Of a stretch of 64,000 bases of DNA, positions 1 to 10,000 are shown piece after piece. The translations under genes and the position numbers were made by a program. The DNA is from Batillaria attramentaria (lineage: Eukaryota > Mollusca > Gastropoda > Batillariidae): contig JACVVK020000087.1 in NCBI GenBank assembly GCA_018292915.2, forward strand, positions 150,001 through 214,000, written 5' to 3'. Each line of letters opens with the position of its first letter. Position 1 is the stretch's first letter. The notes beneath the pieces are model-generated. The model did no database searches. It had not been told where the DNA came from and saw only the letters and a list, made by a program, of their open reading frames with translations.

Positions 1-470
1 CAACCAGTTCAGCAACAGATCATAATTATTTTGTACATCAATCAGTTTAGCAGCAGATCATATTTTGCACATCAACCAGTTCAGCAACGATTTTTTTTAT
101 AAATATATTTTTTTTTGCTGCCACAACTCTTTGCCGGCTTCAGTGGTGTTCCTCCCTGGTAATGGGTGGAATCCATGGAGGGCTCGGAAGTTGGGGCAAT
201 ATTTTTATTATGCATGATGATGGAGATGAGGATGATGGTAAGATGATGCTATGGAGGTTCATGTGGTTTGTACATCAATCAGCGCAGCAACAGATCATAT
301 TTTGCATCAGTTCAGCAACACATCGTAGTTTGCACATCAGTCAGTTCAGCAACAGATCATATTTTATACACCAACCAAGTAGGGCACTACAGGTGATATT
401 TAGCACACCAGCTAGTTCAGCAGCAAGAGATCAGAATTACCCAACCAACCAGTTAGACTGCACTGATACA
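1..470. repeat. Degenerate tandem repeat, about 36-bp unit, with an insertion
   Basis: Recurrent CAGTTCAGCAACAGATCATA and TTTGCACATCAACCA words occur at 1-90 and again at 270-430. The middle (about 92-265) is unrelated and includes the dispersed repeat also found near 6700. Confidence 0.6.
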
Positions 471-1529
471 TAACTGACCAGTTGCTTTAGCATCCACAGA
501 TCCCATCCAACATACCCACAATACTACCTAGTGCCAAGTAAAATTATGTACACTGGCGGATCATTTGACACTTAGTGAACCATCCACTTCACCGTCCGTG
601 TTTTGCTGCTGCTCTCTGTCTCTCTGTCCCTCGCTCTCTGGTTTAAAACCCAGATTGCGTAAGATAATTTCCAGTTTATTTGCACCTGGACCTGGGAGGC
701 TGCCAGCTCTGTGTCAGTGTATAGCTTCTCTTTGGCTCTCCTGACGGTCTGACGTCACGCTTGCCCGGGTAGAAACAGAGATGCAGATCTCTCTGGCCAG
801 ACGACTTTGGTCTTCCAGACATCTCGTTGCTGGATTCATAGTATAGCCCTTGCTTGTTGTCAGGGTACTGTAACTGCGCAGAAGCTTTTGTGTCTGTATT
901 GTATAATTGGATACAAGCGATAAGGTTTTTAGGTGTAGTTTCAAAGTTGCTACTAGGTGCACCATGTTGTGCGGAGTTTGTCTTTTTTGCTGAGAAGTTT
1001 GTTTGTGACAAGATCTGGAAGTCGGTTGGTGTATCAAGGACATTTTGCTTGTTTTCCCAGTTGGAAGGAAGTGCTTGTGACTTTTCAGGATGTATCAGTT
1101 TGATATGTGGTGAGTGGCATGTATAAAGATACGTTTCATTTTGCACGACGCATTCATTCGGACAAGTGAATACAGTCCAACCATTGTCCAAAAACAGGTC
1201 TAAGAGTATCTTGATGATCTTTTAACTCGTCATATTTCCTGTTTTATTTTCTATATAATGAGTAATTGTTTCCTTGTGAAGTACTTGACACTGAGATACA
1301 TGTATCTGCAAAATGCTGACAGGAAGTGATTGTCTGCGTGCTGATAGTAGTGATGAAGATCAGGGTAGTGAAAACAAACACTACTTTTCAACATCACTCC
1401 TTAAAGATACTAATGTTAAAAAATTTTTGCTCACAGATCATTCTGAACTGTTCTTATGATCTGTCATCACATCACTTAGACACCATATAGTGACAGCGTC
1501 TGTAATGCTGGCAGTAAGCCAAGAGAAGC

Positions 1530-1996
1530 GTACTCGATGACGTATCGTAACAACAGTCGTAGGATTTGAATGTTCGACCGTTTCGCAGCAAAGTGTAAAC
1601 AACATTATATTGCATTAAGGGCTGTACTAATTATCAAAACAGAGTATTTCGAGCTACAGGCACACTCACGGCGGGGTTTGGGTGGGTGGGTGGTGTTTTG
1701 GGGTTTAACGTCCTTTTCCACCACGTACTGGTGATATCAAGACGGGGCAGACGAGTGAAAAAAGCCAGCACAAATATTGGCCCCAGCCGGGATCGAACTC
1801 ACGACCCGAGCATTAGAAGTCCAACGCTCTACCATTCCGACCACCACGGCTCCCCGTACTCGATGACGTATCCTAACAACAGTCCGTCGGTAATTTGAAT
1901 GTTCGACCGCTCGTGCAAAGTGTAAACAACATTGTGTCGCGTTAAGAGCTGTACTAATCATCAAGAAAGAGCATTTCAAGTGTACAGGCGCACTCA
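1530..1996. repeat. 140-bp direct repeats flanking a SINE
   Basis: 1530-1668 and 1856-1996 begin GTACTCGATGACGTATC and stay alignable to the end (GTGTAAACAACATT, GCTGTACTAAT, GCACTCA), roughly 85% by eye. Confidence 0.8.
1680..1855 (-). mobile_element. tRNA-derived SINE, family A
   Basis: The same tRNA-like head (revcomp of GGGATCGAACTCACGACC) and tail (revcomp of TTTAACGTCCTTTTCCACCA) as the other copies. It sits exactly between two direct copies of a 140-bp segment. Confidence 0.8.
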
Positions 1997-2859
1997 CCAG
2001 TGAAACTGTTCTGAAACACAAGATGGCTTAGCAAAGGTGGAATATGCCTGTTCAAAGGAGAAAAATAATGACATTCCCTTTAAAACAAAACAACAGAAAG
2101 GGGGGGGGGGGAGGGGGAGTATGTAATGGTTTGAGTTTCTGTTCCTTAGAAAATTACATGTATCAGAGTCTGAACAATTTTTTTTTTTTGGGGGGGGGGG
2201 GGGGAGCAAGTAAGAGGTGAATGTTCTGTTTGTTTATACTCTGGCAAATCTGCTGAGGATTTTTGTTGCTACATGCCTGAAGCGTTTTAGCAAAACAGAA
2301 CCATATGCGCCTCATTAGCAGCCCATACCTCCCCCACCCCTCCTCCTTCACCCCCACCCCGTCCCCCCAGGTGAAAAAGAAAAATATCCAGGGATTTGCT
2401 AAGCGCTGGCTCATCTGACTCGGTGATGAAGGATAACTGAACGTGCCTGTTTGTCAGGAAGGAGGAAGTTGAAGGAGCATTTTCTCAGCTATTCTGAAGT
2501 TGAAGGGATATTTTCTCAGCGATCCAGAAGTTGCCAAAAAGTTGAGGTCTTGCCAGACCTGCTAGCTTTCTTTGGCCATTTTGCTTGCATTTACGGTCTG
2601 CCTGCACTCAGTTTGCTGCCGTTTTGGCTGTCCCGCTCAGAATTAATTGGTGTTCCCGTGGTAATTTATTGCTTGTGCAGCCATTCCCGTAGAAAGATAA
2701 TGTGCTTCATCCAGACAGATGGGTGTAGGGTTCTTTTTGAAAACGCTTGTATGTGTTTTTTTGCTTACTTCAGGGATATTTTATGGAGTTATGAGTAGGT
2801 TTGCCGCTGTGTAATGTGGTGTCATTTCAGATGAAATTTAGATGAGTGGAAAGTGAGTA

Positions 2860-2862
<3 letters not shown>

Positions 2863-2919
<57 letters not shown>

Positions 2920-2968
2920 TGTGTGTGTGTGCGCGCACGTGTGCGTGCGCGCGCATGTGCCTGTGTGG
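2863..2968. repeat. (TG)n microsatellite with CG-rich end
   Basis: A long alternating (TG)n run passing into GCGCGCACGTGTGCGTGCGC. Apparent frames across it (Cys-Val or Thr-His repeats) are artefacts. Confidence 0.95.
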
Positions 2969-3580
2969 ATGTTTCATGTACACACTGGCAATACTATACG
3001 CCGCAGCAATGTGTGAAGATGACAGGATTGGCTGTTTTTGAGGCTTTGAACACATTCATAGACATACCGGTATACATGTATCTATTCTATCATACTGTTA
3101 ACTCAGACTCATGAACATTTCCAAAACAACTGTCATTTGCATAATACAGACATATGTACATGTAATATGTTTTTGAATACATATGAATTTGAGTATTATA
3201 TGAATTTTCAAAGAACATTCCTGAAGTGTCCCCACTGGACAAGCAATAAGATATATGGCAAAATAAGTCAGATTGGTTAGTCTGTGTGTGTGCGTTTGTT
3301 GATGGTATTTTTGCTTGTTTGTGATGATAGTCGGCACTTTTGTGTATGGGCAATTCCTGTGGTTGTAAAAGAGGGAGAGAGAGAAGAGAAATTCATTGTG
3401 TTGATAGCTGGATGCTATTTTCTGTTGATGTTTTGTGCTCTGGGCGTTTGTTTGTTTGTTTGACACCCCTCACCCCACACCCCACTAAAACCGAACACCA
3501 ATCTACTCTGTGCTGTACATTTTGTGCACATTGATATCATCTTTTCAGCTCATGCAACGACAGATTTAATGTCCAATGGT

Positions 3581-3914
3581 AAAGGGGCTTACTTTATTAT
3601 CCCTTTTCGGGAAATTTGGGCTGCTTCCCCCAGGGGAAGCGCGTCGCCGCGGTGCAGCGCCACCCAATATACCTATCCCATATTTTTTTTTACAATTTTG
3701 CTGGGGGAGGAAAGCCGGATTACCCGGAGAGAAACCCCCGATGAGCAGCCCGGTAGCCAGGAAAAACCGGTATCACATTGACATATCACAAGCTCGATCT
3801 GGGATCGAACCCACGCTTCATCGCCATGACATTGGTGACGGCCGTTCAGTAACGCAGCTTCTAAATCCAATGCGCTACCTGTTAGACCACCGCTCACCCT
3901 CTCAAAGGGGCTTA
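3581..3914 (-). mobile_element. tRNA-derived SINE, family B, with perfect 11-bp target duplication
   Basis: Element 3592-3903 between AAAGGGGCTTA (3581-3591) and AAAGGGGCTTA (3904-3914). On the - strand it has a tRNA-like head, GGTGGTCTAACAGGTAGCGC and B-box GTGGGTTCGATCCC, then a central block with TTTCTCTCCGGGTAATCCGG CTTTCCTCCCC. It ends in an A/T-rich GGGATAATAAAG. Confidence 0.85.
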
Positions 3915-4011
3915 GGCACTCATCAGATCCAGCTGGTTTGACATTGTCATTGGCTACTGCGTTTTGGCTCCAGTCAGCTGACCGGAAGCCTGTCTGTGCA
4001 TAATTATATTT

Positions 4012-4225
4012 GTCAAGTCAAGTCAAGTCAAGTCAAGTCAAAATACTTTATTTATTTCAAGTCAAGTCAAGTCAAGTCAAGTCAAAATACTTTATTTATT
4101 TCAAGTCAAGTCAAGTCAAGTCAAAATACTTTATTTATTTCAAGTCAAGTCAAGTCAAGTCAAGTCAAAATACTTTATTTATTTCAAGTCAAGTCAAGTC
4201 AAGTCAAAATACTTTATTTATTTTA
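4012..4225. repeat. Higher-order minisatellite: (AAGTC)n plus AAAATACTTTATTTATTTC
   Basis: Five modules of four or five AAGTC pentamers, each closed by AAAATACTTTATTTATTTC. The module ends start at 4040, 4084, 4123, 4167 and 4206, giving alternating spacings of 44, 39, 44 and 39. Confidence 0.95.
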
Positions 4226-4292
4226 GGGCAATTCATGCGGGCGAGCATAAGACACATAAAGAAGTTAAGATCACTAAATTCATATAATTGTA

Positions 4293-4293
<1 letters not shown>

Positions 4294-4347
<54 letters not shown>

Positions 4348-4349
4348 AT
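4294..4349. repeat. (CT)n(CA)n microsatellite
   Basis: Compound run of about 14 CT then 13 CA units. Confidence 0.95.
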
Positions 4350-4687
4350 ATCCTGCACTTGGTGACTAACCGGAGAATTATAAGCATGAGGCAACTGAAA
4401 AAAGAAAAAAAAAATCACAGACAAGTATCACAAGCATCACAGAAGCAGAAACAGCAGCTTATTAAAATACATCACAGTAATTATGGCACTCAGTGCTTCT
4501 CGTTGAGAAGGGATATTGCAGTTGGGATAAAAGAGAACTTTCGACGGTTAGTTTTAGTTAATTTGAGCTTATGTTTTAGTGGTGTGATGCTAGACTCCAC
4601 CAAAATAGCTCAGAACAATCTTTGAGTCTGAATATGGTAGCGGTGGGACTTTTAACTTTTCAATTTGTTCATGTTGTGTGTTTTCAG

Positions 4688-4901
4688 GCCCGGTTTTCAG
4701 GAGGTTAGCACAACCCAGGTTACGCACCATTCCTACCAGACGAGTAACGCAGGAGGTGGTCAGGAGGTTCCTCCCCCACTACCCCCCGCCAGCCACCATC
4801 AGCAGCATCAGCAGTTCCACGTCCTCCACCCTCCCCAGCAGGCTGCCTCTACCGCCACCAAGGAACTGGACGAACTGATGGCGTCATTGTCAGAGTTCAA
4901 G
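4688..4901 (+). CDS. PXN: Paxillin exon: linker plus LD4 motif
   Basis: The exon follows a TTTTCAG acceptor and ends AAG|GTCACA in phase 0. It encodes a Gln/His/Pro-rich, probably disordered linker and then [16 protein letters not shown], the LD4 motif that in the family binds FAK and the GIT/PIX complex. A second AG, 13 bases further on (acceptor ending at 4700), would also give an open frame but a different incoming phase. The first AG is preferred because it directly follows the pyrimidine-rich tract. Confidence 0.9.
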
Positions 4902-4951
4902 GTCACATTTCTGTTTTTGTTGTTGGTCATGATTTTGTTATATTCGTTTGT

Positions 4952-5049
<98 letters not shown>

Positions 5050-5135
5050 GGTTGGTCGTTCAGTGTTACATTGTTGATGGTGTTATTGCTTTTTGGTTGA
5101 GTTTACCCCCCCCCCCACACACACACACACACATC

Positions 5136-5187
<52 letters not shown>

Positions 5188-7042
5188 TTATATCTGGTGG
5201 TGAGTGTGTGTGTGTGTGTGGGGGGGGGGGGGGTCAATGGTTTATCTCCCACCCTCGCCACCCCTAAACAGCCCTCCCCACCCCCTGACTTTCACAAGGC
5301 ATAGTTGTATCTCTGAAACTGTTGAATCAATTTCAGTCACATTTTCTAGGGAAAGATGTGATTTAGTGTACATTCAGTCACTGCCTCATAGTGTACATTC
5401 AGTCACTGCCTCATAGTGTACATTCAGTCACTGCCTCATAGTGTACATTCAGTCACTGCCTCATAGTGTACATTCAGTCACTGCCTCATAGTGTACATTC
5501 AGTCACTGCCTCATAGTGTACATTCAGTCACTGCCTTATTACGGGAACTTCAGTTTGATTTCTTTGTAATCTTGTCCTATTTAACAGATTTGGGGGAAAA
5601 TGGCTGACCGATTTTCTCTTATTGTCACAGATGCAGAACACAGCCAACCAGCCTGACCCTGCGTGGACGCAGACAGAACCGGCTTATGCCAAGCCAGTGA
5701 AAAGCCGGTCATTGTCAAGCCAGTCGCCCACCAGCCCCCCACCCTCCAACCCACTCAGCCCCACCTCTCCGGGTGTGGTCGTACAGAACTCCAGCCTGGA
5801 CAGCATGCTGGGTGATCTGCAGTCGGACATGAACCGACAGGGGGTCAACACCAAGAAGAAGGGAGTGTGTGCTGCTTGCAACAAACCCATCGTGGGACAG
5901 GTATGGAAAGTTTTTTTGTGGAGACTTTGTCTACCCTGGTCTTGCTGATTGGTGGTCTAGTGGGTTAAGCGACTTCATCACCAATGTGAGAGGTCAGGTT
6001 CGAGTCCCAGTTGGGGGCAAAGAATTTTTCCTTCTCATACGTGGCACCATTCATTCGGGCCGATCGTCGGGGATTCTCTCCAGGTGCTCTCCTCCCCTTC
6101 TGCTTTGGAAATGTTCAGCCCACAAAATTTGAAATTAAATACAATTTTAAATTCTGAAACTTAAACAGCTGAGCTGACCCTTCACACCATGTCATTGTAA
6201 TGTGTTCCACATCCAGTGTGTGAGAGAATTCGTGTGATTCACGTAAGCGTATGTGTTGGGTTCAGTTCACGGTGCTTTGAGTTTGAGCCGATTCAAGAAA
6301 TTGGGTAAAGCGCCTATTCAGTACTCAGTATTATTATTGTTGTTGTTGTTATTAATTTATCTTATGCTGAAAAAGCCATAGAGGCAGTCTGGAATATTCC
6401 GGACTCAGCACTTCCAGGGTGAAAAGCCTGTCTTCTAACTAGGCTCACAGATCATACTGAGCCATGTTGTAACATACCATTTAGACACCTGCACAATTAC
6501 GGTATCTCACTGGGTGGCACTGAGCCAACAGAAGGGTACAGGCAATGGGATAGTTATTGCTGTCAAACACTGTCTGGCAGAGCGTCAAGCAGTATCATTT
6601 CAAGTCACCACAGCCAGTAGATGGTGTTTTGCGGTTTAGAGCTCGATGTGTAAATAAGAGAGACTGTTTTCCCAGCTTCTGAGTCCTCTGTGGGTTCCAC
6701 CCATGACCTGGGAGAAACACCACTGGAGCTGGCAAAGAGTTGGGGCAGCAAAAAAAAAGAAAAAAAAATTAAAAAAAAAAAGAGACTGTTTTGAGTGTAC
6801 GTGCATGCTCACTCACAAACTGTTTCAACTGTGAACAAAATTCTCTTCCTTGGTTGACGCTAGCCGCAAATTAGTCTTTGTTGCTTGCACGGCGTAACGA
6901 CCTAAAAACTCTCTCGATCACTCCTTGGTTGACACAGTAGACTGCTGGTGCAAAGCTCATGTGGGCGCTTAGTGCAAGGGAAGTAACTGGATACCAGCTG
7001 GTTTGTTGGGCTTGTGGAGTCCATGGGTTAAACCTTGTATCA

Positions 7043-7081
<39 letters not shown>

Positions 7082-10000
7082 TGTGTGTGTGTGTGAGTTG
7101 AAGCAGGCAAAACTAAGTACACATATCATAGAATTTTTCCTCTTTTTCAGGTGATCGCTGCACTTGGCAAGACATGGCACGTGGAACATTTCGTGTGCGC
7201 ACACTGCGAGCAACCGCTGGGAACCAGCAACTTCTACGAGCGTGACAGTCAGGCATACTGCGAGCAGGACTACCACAATCTGTTTGCGCCCCGCTGTGCC
7301 TACTGCAACGGACCCATTGTTGATGTGAGCTGGGTTTCTTTCTGGTTTTCTTGACTCGGTAATGCTAAACTGGAGGGCTGTCTTCCACTGTAAAGATCAA
7401 AGAGTGTATGTATGGAAGTGACACGCGCTTGCTAGTACTCTAGCAGTGTTGCTTTGGAGGACAGTCTGAAGTACTGGTTATGTACGTCACCTAGCTGATT
7501 TGTTTTTTGCACATTTTTGTCAGCTGTACGTGTAGCAGTTTCAGCTTGTGCTTTTGGTGTTCATTTTTTTTTTTTTTTTTTTTTTTAGGCAATTTGCACA
7601 GTCAGTGAATGTCTGTCTAGTCTAGTGACTTGCAGACTGCTTTTAGGCAATACATTTGTTTGTTTATTTTATAGATTTTTTATTTTAATTTTTTAAATTT
7701 GTCGGTTTTGAAAACCATATGACCAGCAAAAACCCAAACTTTGCATGTGATACATATGCTTCTCGTGTGTGTTTGCAGAAATGCATTACGGCATTGGAGA
7801 AAATGTGGCACCCAGAGCACTTCTTCTGTGCCCAGTGTGGTCGTATGTTTGGGGACGAGGACTTCCATGAAAAGAATGGAAAGGCTTACTGCAGGTGTGT
7901 GGTTAGTCTTACAAGACTGTCTTGGCAGAATACACAGTAAGATGGACTGCTTGCACACAGTAAGCTATAGGAAACTTACTCTTGGATGTAACGATTCACT
8001 GTTGTCGTAATGACTGGAGTTGTTTTCAGGGACCCCATTCATCCACCCAAAATTGGCACTGTCGTTTTCCCCTTCCCCTTCCCCTCCCATCACCCCGCTC
8101 ACCCCTGCCCCCACACCCACCCACTAATGACTGCTTTCCACAACTACAACTTCAAACATGTGAGAGGTGGCATGAAGATGATGATGATGATGATGGAGAC
8201 TTGATATAGCGCACGGCTCCACCCTAACTGAGTGCTCACGGCGCTTAGGGAGAGGTTTTGAAAAGAAAGATAGTGAGGGGGGGAAAAAAAGCCGCAGATG
8301 ATTACTGGCGTGAGGCACTGAAGAGATGAGTCTTCAGGCGCTTCTGGAATGCTGACTGCCTCAGGGACGGAGTTCCACAATTTTGACGCTGCATTTTTGA
8401 AGGACCGTGCACCATGATAATTTGGGAGAAGAGAAATATGTGTGAGTGGTAGAACTAGAAAAGGAATTTATTTTGTGTGGTCTCAGTCAGAAACGTTTCA
8501 CGTATCTATTTATCTATGTGCATTCTTCTTCTTCTTCTGCGTTCCCTGTTCTGGACTCCGCCTCAGATGATTAGGTTTGTGGTCTTTATATAAGCAGTGG
8601 TCTTCAAGAGGTCTGTTTTGCTGCCCCAGAGTTTCTCTGCCAGTGTGGCTCCGTTCGGCCAGTGTTGTGTCCTTGCTTCTTTGAAGAGGGGGCAGGACTG
8701 CAGAATGTGTTCCGGGGTTTGAGGGGCTGTTCCGCACGGACAGTCTGGTGAGTGTGACAGCCCAAGGCGGCACAGGTGGGCACGCAGTCTGCAGTGTCCA
8801 GTTCGTAGTCTATCTATGTGCATTGATGCTTATATATTAACTTTTGCTGTTGCAGGGACGATTATTTTCAGATGTTCGCTCCAAAGTGTGGTGGTTGTGG
8901 CATGCCCATCATGGAGAACTACATCTCTGCTCTCAACAGACAGTGGCATCCACAGTGTTTCCGCTGCTGGGTAAGTGTTTTAACCATCTGACATATCCAC
9001 GTTTTCGTTTTAATTTTGGCTTACCGGTAACTCATATTTGTGAATACCTCTTTCTCCAGTTCTGCCAAAATTCCACAATAATGACAGTAATGTATACTCT
9101 GTGCTGAGTGAAGTTTGAAATGCAGAGAGAGGCAGATCCAAGATATCTGTTCAGAATGTCACACACTGTCAAAAAATAACTGCCTGAAGACTAGGAACCA
9201 AATTGTGTTTTATTGTGTATCACCATGTTATTTTTCGTATTATTTCTGTCAAGCATTTGACGTGTATTTAATTGTAACATATATGTTACAGCTCCGAATA
9301 TCCGCATTATATAAAAAAAAAATCAGCAAAAAGCATGAAGTTTATGCAACATTTTAAATGTGTCTGCCTAGACTTTCAAATTTGATGGGGTTTTATGAAG
9401 TTAGCATCTGTCTGCTGTTCATTTCTTTTGCCTGTGATGCAGGATTGTGAAGCCCCATTCGGCACAGGCAGCTTTTATGACCATGATGGACTGCCATACT
9501 GTGAGACTCATTATCATGCCAAAAAGGGATCCCTCTGTGCCAGGTACGTGTCTGTTTTGTTTCTGTTTCAATACAGACCGGCAAGCTACTCTTGTCTGAT
9601 CCACTAGTCGAGGAATGATAAAAGTGATATACATGGCATGCACACTGGCAGTTTTGCAAAGTGAACACTTCGATATTCATTCGGCTTTCACTTTCCCTCT
9701 ACTCTAATATTAATAATGATAATAATAAATGGCATTTGTAGGGCGCATTTCTTTAGAATAAACTGAATGCGCCAGTCACTCAACAGACAGTTTTTAACTT
9801 GAATTAAGATGGCATTTGGCTAAGAATGGCTGAGTAGAGAGTCTGAAAGTGATATTCAGTGCATATTTTACATGTCTGGGAAGAGGAGACAAATGCATTC
9901 CGCTAGGCGTATCTTAGTGGCATGCAGTTTTCATAAATGATAATGCAGGCGGGAGAACTCTTTGCTTTTCCTAGGATTCTTTTAGGCAAAGCAGGCTGGC

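Larger units (their letters stand above)
1..4687 (+). other. PXN: Paxillin upstream intron region
   Basis: No exon for LD1-LD3 or the N-terminus is visible. The stretch holds a degenerate tandem repeat (1-470), a duplicated 140-bp segment with a SINE (1530-1996), a (TG)n tract (2863-2968), a second SINE (3592-3903) and the AAGTC minisatellite (4012-4225). Confidence 0.6.
5901..7150 (+). other. PXN: Paxillin intron within LIM1
   Basis: It contains a + strand tRNA-derived SINE (about 5942-6150), a dispersed repeat (about 6355-6560, related to 41885-41945 reversed), another (about 6690-6760, related to 110-180 reversed) and a (TG)n tract at 7046-7095. No exon is seen. Confidence 0.6.

Noticed and set aside
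676..1191. 171-codon - strand frame upstream of paxillin
   Set aside because: No conserved domain or splice support; composition not distinct from neighbouring non-coding sequence.
2822..3114. Open frames of Cys-Val or Thr-His repeats
   Set aside because: They are translations of (TG)n microsatellites; the same applies at 12.4, 12.7, 25.2, 42.4, 48.6, 55.4, 58.8 and 62.3 kb.
3997..4369. Open frame with SQVKSSQVK repeats
   Set aside because: It is a translation of the AAGTC minisatellite and stays open in several frames for that reason.
5366..5537. CRISPR-like array
   Set aside because: The 25-bp units are head-to-tail without spacers, in an animal intron; it is a minisatellite.
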